Source: Prochlorococcus marinus CUG1416
GTDB lineage: Bacteria; Cyanobacteriota; Cyanobacteriia; PCC-6307; Cyanobiaceae
Length of the DNA: 64,000 nucleotides
Assembly: GCF_017695965.1 (NCBI RefSeq)
Contig: NZ_JAAORM010000005.1
Span: 372,001-436,000 of the forward strand
Direction of reading: 5' to 3'
Shown here: positions 11,573 through 20,982 of the stretch, in pieces
Layout: every line of letters starts with the position of its first letter
Numbering within the stretch: position 1 is the stretch's first letter
Program-made: the position numbers and the translations under genes
The notes under the pieces: model-generated
What the model saw: only the letters and a program-made list of their open reading frames with translations
What the model was told of the DNA's origin: nothing
Database searches by the model: none

Positions 11573-13222
11573 ATGAATATAAATTCATTAAAATTTCTTG
11601 GCATGAATTTTAATTTCGAGTTCAAAAAATTAAATAAAAAAAATTTCAACAGAAAGCACTATGGGAAAATTCTTACTGTAAGGCTTCCATGTAATCCAAT
11701 ATTTCCAATAGGGCCTATTTATTTAGCTGATCATATTCATAAATGTTTTCCAAAGATAGAGCAGCAATTTATTGATCTAGCAATAATTCCATCTAATAAA
11801 GTTTCCAAATATTTATGTAGAAAAATTGATGAATTTAGACCACATTTAATTATTTTTTCATGGAGAGATATACAAATTTATGCACCTGTCGATGGCAGAA
11901 GTGGAAATCCCTTACAAAACTCTTTTGAGGTTTTCTACTCAAAAAATATCCTTAAAAAAATTAGAGGTTCTTGGGGAGGATTAAAATTAATTGCATCTCA
12001 TTATGGAGAAATCTATAGAAATACTTCTTTAGTAAAGATGGGACTTAAAAGAGCAGAAAAATACAACAAAGATGTAAAAGTAATTTTAGGAGGTGGAGCT
12101 GTTAGTGTTTTCTATGAACAATTAGGAAATCTACTTCCAAAAGGAACTGTTGTTTCTGTTGGAGAGGGAGAAAATCTTATAGAGAAAATTATTAAGGGCG
12201 ATTCAATAGAGGAAGAAAGATGTTACCTTGCTGGACAAAAACCCCGCAACAAACTAATTCATGAACAACCTTTAGGAACTATTAAAACTTCCTGCAACTA
12301 TAAATACATTAAAACAATATGGCCGGAATTCAATTGGTATATCGAAGGTAGAGATTACTATGTAGGAGTCCAAACAAAAAGAGGTTGTCCTCATAATTGT
12401 TGTTTCTGTGTTTATACGGTTGTAGAGGGCAAGCAGGTGCGTGTTAATCCTGTTAACGAAGTTATCAAAGAAATGAAGCAATTATATGATCTCGGAGTCA
12501 GGGGATTTTGGTTCACAGATGCACAGTTTATTCCATCCAAAAAACATATTGAGGATGCAAAAACTCTTTTGCAAGCTATTAAGGATCAAGGCTGGGACGA
12601 CATTAATTGGGCTGCATACATTAGAGCAGATAATATTGATGCTGAGCTAGCTCAGCTTATGGTTGATACAGGGATGAGTTATTTTGAAATAGGTATCACT
12701 TCAGGATCGCAAGAATTAGTTAGAAAAATGAGGTTAGCATATGACCTTAAAACGGTATTAAATAATTGCAGAATGCTAGTCAAATCAGGTTTCAAAAATC
12801 ATGTTTCAGTCAACTATTCATTTAATGTTTTTGATGAAACGCCAAGTACCATAAGACAAACTATTGCTTACCACAGAGAATTAGAAAAAATTTTTGGGAA
12901 AGGATTAGTTGACCCTGCTATATTTTTTATAGGTTTACAACCTCATACTCTTCTTGAGAAATACGCCTTAGATCAAAAAATTTTGAAGCCGAATTATAAT
13001 CCGATGAGCATGATGCCCTGGACAGCCAGAAAACTTTTATGGAATCCAGGCTCCTTAGGAAAAAAACTTGGTCAAGTTTGCTTAGAAGCTTTTGATAATA
13101 AAGAAGATGAATTTGGTAAAACAGTTATCAACATTCTTGAGAGAGAATATGGTAAGTCCTCCTTACAAGAATCTCTGAAAGTTCGTCCTCTATCAGAAAG
13201 AAAATTAGTTTATTCAAAATAA
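11573..13222 (+). CDS. Radical SAM protein with N-terminal B12-binding-like region
   Basis: The 549-residue protein has a Rossmann-like N-terminal region (about 25-200) with VILGGGAVSVF and VVSVGEGENLIEKI, as in cobalamin-binding radical SAM proteins. I do not see the classical DxHxxG cobalamin ligand motif. The radical SAM core follows with the cluster motif CPHNCCFC (CxxxCxxC, about residues 269-276). It then continues with GVRGFWFTDAQF and FEIGITSGSQELVRKM, typical of the B12-dependent branch. Such enzymes methylate or rearrange unactivated carbons; the substrate here is unknown. The C-terminal about 120 residues are not recognised. Its place beside two glycosyltransferases may suggest lipid or glycan modification, but that is only contextual. 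It converges on clpS with a 15-base gap. Confidence 0.82.
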   Translation: MNINSLKFLGMNFNFEFKKLNKKNFNRKHYGKILTVRLPCNPIFPIGPIYLADHIHKCFPKIEQQFIDLAIIPSNKVSKYLCRKIDEFRPHLIIFSWRDIQIYAPVDGRSGNPLQNSFEVFYSKNILKKIRGSWGGLKLIASHYGEIYRNTSLVKMGLKRAEKYNKDVKVILGGGAVSVFYEQLGNLLPKGTVVSVGEGENLIEKIIKGDSIEEERCYLAGQKPRNKLIHEQPLGTIKTSCNYKYIKTIWPEFNWYIEGRDYYVGVQTKRGCPHNCCFCVYTVVEGKQVRVNPVNEVIKEMKQLYDLGVRGFWFTDAQFIPSKKHIEDAKTLLQAIKDQGWDDINWAAYIRADNIDAELAQLMVDTGMSYFEIGITSGSQELVRKMRLAYDLKTVLNNCRMLVKSGFKNHVSVNYSFNVFDETPSTIRQTIAYHRELEKIFGKGLVDPAIFFIGLQPHTLLEKYALDQKILKPNYNPMSMMPWTARKLLWNPGSLGKKLGQVCLEAFDNKEDEFGKTVINILEREYGKSSLQESLKVRPLSERKLVYSK

Positions 13223-13237
13223 TAAACTCAACCGTTA

Positions 13238-13555
13238 TTAATCTTCTTTCTCAATTGAACTAGAAATTCCTTTGGATTTTAATGATTCTGAATAAAATTC
13301 TGCTGGCTCTAGATCACAAATAATTACCAATCCAACCCCTGTATTGTGTGCCTCTAACATTATTGCAATAGCATCTTGCTCGCTTAATTGAGGAACAACT
13401 TCTCTTAGTGAAAGGGTGACATACTCCATAGAATTAACTGGATCATTATGAAGTAAAACCTTATATTTTGGAGATTTATTTTTCAACTCAGCAGGTTTCT
13501 TTTCAATCACTGCTGAAGTATTACTTATACTTTTTTCTAACTTTATGGATAGCAT
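13238..13555 (-). CDS. clpS: ATP-dependent Clp protease adaptor ClpS
   Basis: ClpS binds the N domain of ClpC/ClpA and delivers N-degron substrates to the Clp protease. The 105-residue product has a variable N-terminal tail of about 28 residues, then YKVLLHNDPVNSMEYV (about 32-47), matching the NDD..T.M.FV substrate-pocket signature. Next comes the AIAIMLEAHNTGVG helix and a conserved C-terminal strand. The length and motifs are standard for cyanobacterial ClpS1. It lies 32 bases downstream of dapL on the same strand and could be transcribed with it. Confidence 0.93.
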   Translation of the reverse strand: MLSIKLEKSISNTSAVIEKKPAELKNKSPKYKVLLHNDPVNSMEYVTLSLREVVPQLSEQDAIAIMLEAHNTGVGLVIICDLEPAEFYSESLKSKGISSSIEKED

Positions 13556-13587
13556 TAACTTTTTTAGAATCTAAATAATATCTTTTA

Positions 13588-14814
13588 TTATATATTAATT
13601 ATTCTTTCCATTGCATCAATGACATTTGATCGTGAGTTAAATGCTGACAAACGAAAATAACCCTCTCCTGATAATCCAAATCCGCTTCCAGGTGTTCCTA
13701 CGACACTAACTTTTTGAAGAAGAAAATCAAAAAAATCCCAAGATGTCATTTGATCGGGAACTTTGATCCAGATATAAGGAGCATTATCTCCACCATAAAC
13801 TTTATATCCTGCAGTCTGAAGTTTATTTTTCATAATTTTTGCATTTTCCATATAAAAATCAATTAAACCTCTCACCTCTTTCTTACCTTCAAGAGAATAT
13901 ACAGCCTCTGCCCCTCTCTGAACGACATAACTTACTCCATTGAATTTTGTAGATTGTCGTCTATTCCATAGAGGCCATAAGTCTATTTCCTCGCTTGTTG
14001 AGCTAAAACCTGAGAGATTTTTAGGTATTACTGTATAAGCACATCTTACTCCTGTGAATCCTGCATTCTTAGAAAAAGATCTAAATTCTATAGCACAATG
14101 CTTAGCTCCTTCAATCTCATATATTGAGTGCGGAATATCCTTATTTTGAATAAATGCTTCATAAGCTGCATCAAAAAGTATTAAAGATTTGTTTTGAAGA
14201 GCATAGTCAACCCACTTTTTCAATTCTTCTTTAGTTATCGTAGCTCCAGTTGGATTATTTGGAAAACAAAGATATATAATATCAACTTTATTTTTAGGTA
14301 GTTCTGGCAAAAAGTTATTTTCCTCATTTATCGCTAAATATGTCAACCCTTGATAAGTACCATTTTCAAGAGCATCTCCAGTTCTTCCCGTCATAACGTT
14401 ACTATCTACATAAACAGGGTAAACAGGATCAGTTACAGCAATTGAATTATCCTTGCCAAGGATATCTAAAATATTGCTACTGTCGCACTTCGAACCATCG
14501 GAAACAAATATTTCTTCAGGTAAAATTTTGCACCCCCTTGCAATAAAATCATTCTCAGATATTTTCTCTCTTAGCCAAGAATAACCTTGTTCTGGTCCAT
14601 AACCCTTAAAACCTTCAGTTGTCCCCATATCATTTAAAGCTTTACCCATAGCATCTATGCAAGCCTTAGGTAATGGCTCTGTAACGTCTCCTATACCAAG
14701 TTTTATAATGTCAGAACTCTTATTAGAGTGAGAATATATTTTTACCCTTTTAGCAATTTCAGGAAATAAATAGCCTGCTTTAAGTTTCAAATAATCTTCG
14801 TTTACTTGTACCAC
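13588..14814 (-). CDS. dapL: LL-diaminopimelate aminotransferase
   Basis: DapL converts tetrahydrodipicolinate directly to LL-2,6-diaminopimelate using glutamate, the one-step route to lysine and peptidoglycan found in cyanobacteria and plants. The 408-residue protein is a PLP-dependent fold-type I enzyme with the Schiff-base lysine K249 in [10 protein letters not shown]. Other family segments are [11 protein letters not shown] near residue 40, [12 protein letters not shown] near 72, CFPNNPTGA near 183 and DAAYEAF near 215. The start is a GTG at 14814. Upstream lies a 294-base gap shared with the divergent rne gene. Confidence 0.95.
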   Translation of the reverse strand: MVQVNEDYLKLKAGYLFPEIAKRVKIYSHSNKSSDIIKLGIGDVTEPLPKACIDAMGKALNDMGTTEGFKGYGPEQGYSWLREKISENDFIARGCKILPEEIFVSDGSKCDSSNILDILGKDNSIAVTDPVYPVYVDSNVMTGRTGDALENGTYQGLTYLAINEENNFLPELPKNKVDIIYLCFPNNPTGATITKEELKKWVDYALQNKSLILFDAAYEAFIQNKDIPHSIYEIEGAKHCAIEFRSFSKNAGFTGVRCAYTVIPKNLSGFSSTSEEIDLWPLWNRRQSTKFNGVSYVVQRGAEAVYSLEGKKEVRGLIDFYMENAKIMKNKLQTAGYKVYGGDNAPYIWIKVPDQMTSWDFFDFLLQKVSVVGTPGSGFGLSGEGYFRLSAFNSRSNVIDAMERIINI

Positions 14815-14830
14815 TTTAGATAAAATTTAA

Positions 14831-14848
14831 CCATTATAAGGATAATGG
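14831..14848. promoter_or_regulatory. Hairpin in the dapL-rne divergent region
   Basis: A 7-bp inverted repeat ccattat / ataatgg closes on the loop aagg, 17 bases upstream of the dapL start codon. It would fall in the leader of dapL or in an upstream part of the rne leader. No T tract follows, so a terminator is unlikely. Function is unknown. Confidence 0.35.
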
Positions 14849-14932
14849 ATCAACGTGCTTTAGTGGTGATTAGATGTTAATATTATTGTAGTTATGATTA
14901 AATCAAGAAAAAATCATAGCTTATGAATTCAA

Positions 14933-14949
14933 TTTCAAATAATTTGAAA
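14933..14949. promoter_or_regulatory. 17-bp palindrome upstream of rne
   Basis: TTTCAAAT and ATTTGAAA flank a single central A, making a perfect 8-bp dyad centred on 14941, about 170 bases upstream of the rne start. In AT-rich DNA some palindromes occur by chance, but the length makes it a candidate operator or RNA hairpin in the rne leader. Confidence 0.35.
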
Positions 14950-15108
14950 GTCGTCTAAAGCTTTATACATAGCACAATCTAATTGCTATTAAGTTTAATT
15001 TAAAAAGTAAATAAATACTAGCTATAAAAAATTGCTTTCTTAAAAGTTAAAAAATTTAATTTCTACTTTAGATTATTTTCAAAATACAAACCATTCAGAA
15101 TCAATTAT

Positions 15109-16932
15109 ATGTGTCAGCAAATTATCATCGCTGAGCAGGCTCGAATTGCAGCTCTACTCACAGATGATCGAGTTGATGAATTAATCGTCGCACAAGGTCA
15201 ATATCAAATTGGCGATATTTTTTTAGGAACAGTTGAAAATGTTCTACCTGGCATTGACGCCGCTTTCATAAATATTGGTGAAAGTGATAAAAATGGATTC
15301 ATCCATGTATCAGATCTAGGTCCATTAAGACTCAAAAAAGGAATATTTGGAATAACTGAATTACTAGAACCAAAACAAAAAGGTTTAGTACAGGTAATGA
15401 AGGAACCCACAGGATCTAAAGGACCTAGACTCACAGGAAGTATTTCAATACCTGGGAAGTACTTGATATTACAGCCATATGGTCAAGGAGTAAATATTTC
15501 CAGAAAAATCAATACAGAAACGGAAAGAAGCCGTTTAAAAGCTCTTGGAGTATTAATAAAACCACCTAGCACAGGTTTACTATTTAGAACAGAAGCTGAA
15601 AAGATAAAAGAAGAGCTAATTATTGAAGATCTTGAAAATTTAATTCAACAATGGGAAAATATTTTAAAGATTTCTGAGACTTCTAATCCACCACATTTAA
15701 TTAAAAGAGATGATGATTTCTCTCTTAAGATTTTGAGAGATCATATTAAATCTTCAACTAAAAAAATAATTATCGATAGTAAATTTTCAGTTGAAAGGGC
15801 AAAAGATTTTTTAACAAATTATGAATCTAATTTAGATATTGAATTCCACGATAACGATTTAAACCAACATATTTTAGAAAAGTACGAAATTAAGAAAACA
15901 ATTCAAAATGCTCTTCAACCGAGAGTAGATCTTCCTTCCGGTGGGTACATAATTATTGAACCAACAGAAGCTTTAACAGTAATTGATGTAAACTCTGGAT
16001 CATTTACTAGATCCGCCAACTCAAGACAAACTGTTTTGTGGACGAATTGCGAAGCAGCAGTTGAAATTTCAAGACAAATGAAATTAAGAAATATTGGTGG
16101 GGTTGTCGTAGTAGATTTTATTGATATGGAATCTAGAAGAGATCAATTCCAGTTGCTTGAGCACTTTACTTCAGCAATCAAAGATGATTCTGCTAGGCCT
16201 CAGATAGCTCAACTTACTGAATTAGGTTTAGTTGAGTTAACCAGAAAAAGACAAGGTCAAAATTTATATGAATTATTCGGTAAAAAATGTTCCTCGTGCA
16301 ATGGAACAGGCTATATCGAAAATCAATTGAATTATGAAATTTCTAATCTACAAACTAAAAATATTGAAGAAAAAACTGATAGGCCAAAAAGTATAAAACC
16401 AATAGATATAGATTACTCTAAATCATCTGATAAGCAGGATAAAATAATTGAGAAGGAATTTCTTACCCACAAGAACCTAAATAAGGAGGACTCTTCTAAT
16501 AAAAAAGAAAATGATAAAGATGATTACAACATAATAAATGCAAAAGAAAAAAATATAGTAACTGTTGATCTTACTAATGATGAAAAAATTGTTTTCAGTC
16601 AATTAGGTATTAATCCACTATTAAAGTTAGGTAAGGAATATCTCACTAGCAATAATTTTGTACGAATAAAGGACGAAAGTAATGAAAAAGAAAAAATTTT
16701 AGATAATGAAAAAACGAACGCAAAACAAGTAAAAAAAATCTCTAAATCTAAAGAAGCAAACAATAGTGAGCTTAATATTGAAGAAAACGCGAATTCCAAA
16801 GTTAAATCAACCAAAAAAACTAATGAGAATGAAGAAGTAGTATTGCTAAATAAGAATGATGCAACTGAAATAACAGATGAGATAAATAATGCAAGAAAAA
16901 CAAGAAGAAGATCTTCAGCAAGTATTGAATAA
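15109..16932 (+). CDS. rne: Ribonuclease E/G
   Basis: RNase E is the main endonuclease of mRNA decay and rRNA/tRNA processing in cyanobacteria. The 607-residue protein is the short cyanobacterial form. It has an S1 RNA-binding domain (about 35-120), an RNase H-like and 5'-sensor region, and the catalytic DVNSGS motif with D293 and DFIDM with D336, the expected metal ligands. The zinc-link CSSC is at 394-397. The C-terminal about 190 residues are Lys/Glu/Asn-rich and probably disordered. They end in [12 protein letters not shown], which resembles the arginine-rich tail reported to bind PNPase in cyanobacteria. The last 44 bases overlap rnhB. The 294-base leader is a candidate site for autoregulation. 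Confidence 0.96.
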   Translation: MCQQIIIAEQARIAALLTDDRVDELIVAQGQYQIGDIFLGTVENVLPGIDAAFINIGESDKNGFIHVSDLGPLRLKKGIFGITELLEPKQKGLVQVMKEPTGSKGPRLTGSISIPGKYLILQPYGQGVNISRKINTETERSRLKALGVLIKPPSTGLLFRTEAEKIKEELIIEDLENLIQQWENILKISETSNPPHLIKRDDDFSLKILRDHIKSSTKKIIIDSKFSVERAKDFLTNYESNLDIEFHDNDLNQHILEKYEIKKTIQNALQPRVDLPSGGYIIIEPTEALTVIDVNSGSFTRSANSRQTVLWTNCEAAVEISRQMKLRNIGGVVVVDFIDMESRRDQFQLLEHFTSAIKDDSARPQIAQLTELGLVELTRKRQGQNLYELFGKKCSSCNGTGYIENQLNYEISNLQTKNIEEKTDRPKSIKPIDIDYSKSSDKQDKIIEKEFLTHKNLNKEDSSNKKENDKDDYNIINAKEKNIVTVDLTNDEKIVFSQLGINPLLKLGKEYLTSNNFVRIKDESNEKEKILDNEKTNAKQVKKISKSKEANNSELNIEENANSKVKSTKKTNENEEVVLLNKNDATEITDEINNARKTRRRSSASIE

Positions 16933-17506
16933 AGTATCCGAAGTTGGAATAGATGAAGTTGGACGGGGAGCAGTTTTTGGTCCAGTTTTCTCAGCAGTTG
17001 TAGTATTAACTGAAAAAAATAAATTAACTTTAAAACGATTTGGTGTAATAGATAGTAAAAAATTAACTCCCAGAAAAAGAAAATTACTTTTACCGAAAAT
17101 CTTATTACTTTCTTCAGATTATGGAATTGGGCAATCCTCGGCCAGAGAAATAGATCAGCTCGGTATTAGGGTTGCAACTGAACTTTCAATGATAAGAGCT
17201 TTAAAAAAATTAAAAGAGAAACCATCTGAAATAATAATTGATGGCCCCTTATTATTAAGGCCATGGAAAGGAATTCAAAAAAATATTATATCAGGAGACT
17301 TGAAATTTACCGCAATAGCCTCAGCAAGCATAGTTGCAAAAGTATCTCGCGACCAATTAATGGAAAGATTAGAAAAAAAATACTCAGGGTACTTAATATT
17401 TAAAAATAAAGGTTACGGAACCAGAGAGCATATTTCATTTATCAAAAAAAATGGCATAACTAATCTTCATAGGAAAAGTTTTTTAAGAAAATCAAATCTT
17501 GTTTAA
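16889..17506 (+). CDS. rnhB: Ribonuclease HII
   Basis: RNase HII cuts the RNA strand of RNA-DNA hybrids and removes single ribonucleotides from DNA. The 205-residue product has the DE pair D22-E23 in [14 protein letters not shown], a [10 protein letters not shown] segment, IIIDGP and [10 protein letters not shown], which together carry the four catalytic acidic residues of the family. The ATG at 16889 lies inside rne, a 44-base overlap in another frame, so translation is probably coupled. The 3' end overlaps the opposing DUF1997-like gene by 15 bases. Confidence 0.95.
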   Translation: MQEKQEEDLQQVLNKVSEVGIDEVGRGAVFGPVFSAVVVLTEKNKLTLKRFGVIDSKKLTPRKRKLLLPKILLLSSDYGIGQSSAREIDQLGIRVATELSMIRALKKLKEKPSEIIIDGPLLLRPWKGIQKNIISGDLKFTAIASASIVAKVSRDQLMERLEKKYSGYLIFKNKGYGTREHISFIKKNGITNLHRKSFLRKSNLV

Positions 17507-18010
17507 TTCACACCAATCTAAAAAATCTTTAACTAATTGCTGTTGAACTCTTGACTTTATACCCAATAGAATCCCATTTAATACCGAATGACCAGTAGAT
17601 TCCAAAATTTTCTTTGGTACCAGCTTCAGTAGAGGGGGTTGGCTTACAGATACCCCAAGCAGCGCCTCGCCTTCTAATCCAATATCAGTTGCTTCCAAAT
17701 TCGCTTTCAAAATAAGATTAAAATCATCAATTATCCCCAAACCATCCAAAGTACTTTCAAGGGCACTCATTTTTAAAATTCCATCTTTATTTTCTACCGC
17801 AATTGAGACAACAGGGTTAATATCTAATTGAAAAACCTTAAAACTTGTTACTGTATACTTATACCTACCTTCTCCTTCTGGTACTAATTTGTTGGAGTCA
17901 AGCATTGCTCCAACAACTCTTTCTTCTTCCAAAAGATATTTAGAAAGATATTCTTTATTACGCGTTACAGAAAGCTTTAGTTTCTGTTTAGCATCAAAAG
18001 ACAATAGCAT
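17492..18010 (-). CDS. DUF1997-like conserved protein
   Basis: This 172-residue protein matches the pattern of DUF1997, a family found in cyanobacteria and plastids with no settled function. It looks like a single alpha/beta domain. Recognisable segments are YLLEEERVV near residue 24, [27 protein letters not shown] (about 47-73), [22 protein letters not shown] and a C-terminal amphipathic helix with [12 protein letters not shown]. There is no signal peptide or membrane segment. It converges on rnhB (15-base overlap) and diverges from pheA with a 52-base gap. Confidence 0.7.
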   Translation of the reverse strand: MLLSFDAKQKLKLSVTRNKEYLSKYLLEEERVVGAMLDSNKLVPEGEGRYKYTVTSFKVFQLDINPVVSIAVENKDGILKMSALESTLDGLGIIDDFNLILKANLEATDIGLEGEALLGVSVSQPPLLKLVPKKILESTGHSVLNGILLGIKSRVQQQLVKDFLDWCELNKI

Positions 18011-18062
18011 GTTCTATATTCCTCCAATGCTTATTTGATCTCTTTTTTTTTTACGATTAATC

Positions 18063-18908
18063 ATGCGCAAACAAGTTGCATATTTAGGTCCTAAAGGAAC
18101 ATACGCAGAAAAAGCAGCTCATATATTATCAAAGCTTGCCAATTTTCAGACACCTATATTTGTACCATGTAATGGGTTACATTCGGTCATTAAATCAATA
18201 GCTTACAACAATTGTGATGCTGCTGTAGTTCCCATAGAAAATTCAGTAGAAGGGGGAGTTACGGCTACTCTAGATGCCCTCTGGAAATTTCCCGATATAT
18301 ATATTAATAAAGCAATTGTTTTACCCATAAAACATGCACTAATAAGTGATGGAGAACTTTCAAATATTTCAGAAGTATTATCTCATCCTCAAGCATTAGC
18401 TCAATGTTCAGAATGGTTATCTGAAAATATTCCACATGCAATCCCTCTGCCAACAAATTCAACATCAGAAGCTGTCAATATGGTTAAGGGGAGTAAATTC
18501 AGAGCTGCTATCGGTTCAAAATCATTAATTCAGATCGAAGGACTGAAAGAATTAGCCTTTCCTATTAATGATGTTCCAGGTAATTGCACTCGATTTGTCT
18601 TATTGAGCAAGGAATCAAATTCAAATTTAGCTAATATTGCCAGTTTTGCTTTCTCATTAATATCAAATAAACCTGGTGCTTTGCTTAAAGCTATAAATAA
18701 TATTGCAGATTTTGGATTTAATATGAGTAAGATAGAATCAAGACCTTCTAAAAGAGAGTTAGGCGAATATATAATTTACATTGACCTAGAAATAAATAAT
18801 AAAAATAACATTGAAAATTTTCTTCAATTAAAAAATAAGCTAAAGCCAATTTGTAAGAATTTTGTAGATTTTGGAAGTTATTTTTCTGAAAATGTTGAAC
18901 TAGATTAA
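18063..18908 (+). CDS. pheA: Prephenate dehydratase
   Basis: PheA converts prephenate to phenylpyruvate in phenylalanine biosynthesis. The 281-residue monofunctional enzyme begins VAYLGPKGTYAEKAA. It has AAVVPIENSVEGGVTATLD (about 58-76), and the catalytic threonine lies in NCTRFVLLS (about 176-184). A C-terminal ACT domain (about 195-275) with NKPGALLKAINNIADFGFNMSKIESRPSK is the phenylalanine-binding regulatory part, so feedback inhibition is expected. No chorismate mutase domain is fused. It converges on the quinone methyltransferase gene with one base between the stop codons. Confidence 0.95.
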   Translation: MRKQVAYLGPKGTYAEKAAHILSKLANFQTPIFVPCNGLHSVIKSIAYNNCDAAVVPIENSVEGGVTATLDALWKFPDIYINKAIVLPIKHALISDGELSNISEVLSHPQALAQCSEWLSENIPHAIPLPTNSTSEAVNMVKGSKFRAAIGSKSLIQIEGLKELAFPINDVPGNCTRFVLLSKESNSNLANIASFAFSLISNKPGALLKAINNIADFGFNMSKIESRPSKRELGEYIIYIDLEINNKNNIENFLQLKNKLKPICKNFVDFGSYFSENVELD

Positions 18909-18909
18909 T

Positions 18910-19845
18910 TTATCCTCTACATTTGTAAACTCCAAACTGCATTAAACCTTTTCTAAATGCCCAATTCATGAGAAGTATTGTTGGAATCTCTCTAATTGAC
19001 TTCACTATCGCAAATGGGCCCAGGGACAAAATTGCGAAAGGTCTTCGAATGCCTTCAATAATTGAGTCGTACCAGGAAGGATTAGTATAGGAATTCCAAT
19101 TTTCAGAAATAACTCTTCCTGAACTATTTTTATTAGTTCTAAGAATATCACCGAATTCGTTAATGCTAATAAAATTAGGATGTACCCATTGTTCAAGCAA
19201 TTGTTTCATAACTAAATCCTCAAAAAATGATGGCGGATATTCCCTGAGATCTCTTGAGTTCCAATCAGCTAATGCCAAATACCCTCCAGGTCTCAAAGTT
19301 CTAAGCATTTCATCTGCAAACTTAGTTTTATCATTCATATGTGCACCAGCCTCAACACTCCAAACTCCATCAAATGATCCATCCTCGAATTTTAAATCCA
19401 ATGCATCCATAACTTGAAAGTTGCAATTAAGTCCATCAGGAGTAAGTTCTCTTGCTCTTTTTACTTGAGCAGGGCTAATTGTAATTCCAGTAACATTTAA
19501 TCCATAATATTTTGCAAGAATCCTAGAACTTCCTCCTATTCCGCAACCTACGTCAAGTATTCTGGACCCTTTTGGTAATTTATCTAAACCGCTCCACTTG
19601 ACTAACTCATGGACAAACTGTACTTTAGCCTTCCTAAAATCAATCCTATTTTTCACTGTTGGATAAAAGCCCAAATGTATATGTTCTCCCCACAATCTCT
19701 CAAGTAATTTATCTTGAGTCCAAGCATCATATGCAGATGCCACTGTACTAGAAGAAATATATTTTCTAGCATTAATTCTCCAGATGATAGATAAAGCTAT
19801 AAGGGATAAAGCCAGTAAGAAAAAAGGCAATAATAATTGAAACAT
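18910..19845 (-). CDS. MPBQ/MSBQ methyltransferase (tocopherol/plastoquinone pathway)
   Basis: The 311-residue protein closely follows the cyanobacterial Sll0418-type enzyme that methylates 2-methyl-6-phytyl- and 2-methyl-6-solanyl-benzoquinone in tocopherol and plastoquinone synthesis. An N-terminal membrane anchor (about 4-25) precedes VASAYDAWTQDKLLERLWGEHIHLG. The SAM-binding motif I is VGCGIGGSSRILAKYYG (about 97-113), followed by VTGITISPAQVKRA and WSVEAGAHM. The C-terminal SIREIPTILLMNWAFRKGLMQFG segment is also typical of this subgroup, and not of gamma-tocopherol methyltransferase. Its start codon abuts the stop of the Lon-domain gene upstream, so the two are probably co-transcribed. 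Confidence 0.88.
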   Translation of the reverse strand: MFQLLLPFFLLALSLIALSIIWRINARKYISSSTVASAYDAWTQDKLLERLWGEHIHLGFYPTVKNRIDFRKAKVQFVHELVKWSGLDKLPKGSRILDVGCGIGGSSRILAKYYGLNVTGITISPAQVKRARELTPDGLNCNFQVMDALDLKFEDGSFDGVWSVEAGAHMNDKTKFADEMLRTLRPGGYLALADWNSRDLREYPPSFFEDLVMKQLLEQWVHPNFISINEFGDILRTNKNSSGRVISENWNSYTNPSWYDSIIEGIRRPFAILSLGPFAIVKSIREIPTILLMNWAFRKGLMQFGVYKCRG

Positions 19846-20502
19846 TTAATTTTCTTTTATATCAGGAAAACTTTCTTTCAAGGCAGTTCTTGCTGCAAGT
19901 TGTTTTCTTGTATGATCAAGCATTTCATATTCCCTTTGCAAACGGGTATAAGTATTTCTTTCCTCTAGCAGTCTTTGCTGTTCCTGCGCAACAGGACCAC
20001 CCAAATGAGCCCCTATCCAAAATGATAATTCCATAGGATTATCAGGCAATTTATCAGGTAGGGTTTTCTTGGTATTTGTCAATTTACTTGTAAGATTAAT
20101 AACATCATTAAGTGCCTCTGTGACTAAGTCTTTTAAAGAATCTAGTTTTTGAAGGTTATCAATATTATCATCGCTAATCCAACTTACCATAGCTGAACAA
20201 AATGGAGTTGAACGAATAACTTCTAAGACTTGAAATCTTTGTTGTCCAAGAGTGATAATATTACTTCTCCCATCCTCCGCAGTTTGATGTTTTATTATTT
20301 GGGCACAGCATCCAACATTTGCCATACTTTTAGTACTTGAATCCCACTTTATAACTCCAAACATAGAATCAGATTCTAGAACAGATTGAAGCATAATTCT
20401 GTATCTAGATTCAAAAATGTGTAAAGGCAATACCTCTTGAGGGAAAAGAACTACCTCCGGCAAAGGAAATAAAGGTAATTCCCTTACTGAGAGCTCTCCC
20501 AT
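19846..20502 (-). CDS. Lon substrate-binding (LAN) domain protein
   Basis: The 218-residue product consists of the N-terminal domain of Lon protease without the ATPase and protease parts. It begins RELPLFPLPEVVLFPQEVLPLHIFESRYR (about 7-35), the diagnostic start of this domain, followed by FGVIKW and QIIKHQTAEDGRSNIITLGQQRFQVLEV. The C-terminal third is helical and contains AQEQQRLLEERNTYTRLQREYEML. Stand-alone LON-domain proteins of this kind are widespread in cyanobacteria, and their function is unclear. It lies between rpsJ and the quinone methyltransferase on the same strand. Confidence 0.85.
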   Translation of the reverse strand: MGELSVRELPLFPLPEVVLFPQEVLPLHIFESRYRIMLQSVLESDSMFGVIKWDSSTKSMANVGCCAQIIKHQTAEDGRSNIITLGQQRFQVLEVIRSTPFCSAMVSWISDDNIDNLQKLDSLKDLVTEALNDVINLTSKLTNTKKTLPDKLPDNPMELSFWIGAHLGGPVAQEQQRLLEERNTYTRLQREYEMLDHTRKQLAARTALKESFPDIKEN

Positions 20503-20558
20503 TTAAACCTCATTTACATCTTTTTATATTAATCAATTTAAGTCGTTTTTGGGATTAC

Positions 20559-20879
20559 TTATAGTTTAACTTCTATATCGACACCACTAGGAAGATCTAA
20601 TTTCATTAAAGCATCAATAGTTTTTGCCGAGGGACTATAAATATCAATTATTCTTCTATGAGTTCTTGTTTCAAAATGCTCTCTAGAGTCTTTATCAACA
20701 TGTGGTGACCTTAGAACACAATAAATTTTCCTTTTTGTTGGTAAAGGTATTGGGCCTATGGCTGAAGCAGAAGTAGTATCGGCAGTTTGGATTATTTTAT
20801 CGCAAGACAAATCAAGCATTCTTCTATCAAACGCTTTGAGTCTAATTCTTATTTTTTGTTGTGCAATTGATGCAGTCAT
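20559..20879 (-). CDS. rpsJ: 30S ribosomal protein S10
   Basis: S10 is a 30S head protein and, as NusE, a partner in transcription antitermination. The frame is open further upstream, but the ATG at 20879 gives the normal 106-residue protein starting [18 protein letters not shown]; the longer form would add 18 unconserved residues. Family segments include [31 protein letters not shown] and [12 protein letters not shown] at the end. It follows tufA on the same strand, closing the str operon, rather than heading the S10 operon as in E. coli. Confidence 0.96.
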   Translation of the reverse strand: MTASIAQQKIRIRLKAFDRRMLDLSCDKIIQTADTTSASAIGPIPLPTKRKIYCVLRSPHVDKDSREHFETRTHRRIIDIYSPSAKTIDALMKLDLPSGVDIEVKL

Positions 20880-20982
20880 AATTTCAAAATAACTTCTAGT
20901 TGGGGGCCATTGATTAACAATGACCCGAATCAATTAACCTATATTAAGTGATTGAGGTTAAATTCTTAAAATTCAAAAAATA

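Noticed and set aside
8707-13237. tRNA-Thr as an integration site for the glycan-type trio
   Set aside because: I looked for a repeat of the tRNA 3' end (attatcggca) downstream and near 13222 and found none; a similar string inside infB is too short and misplaced.
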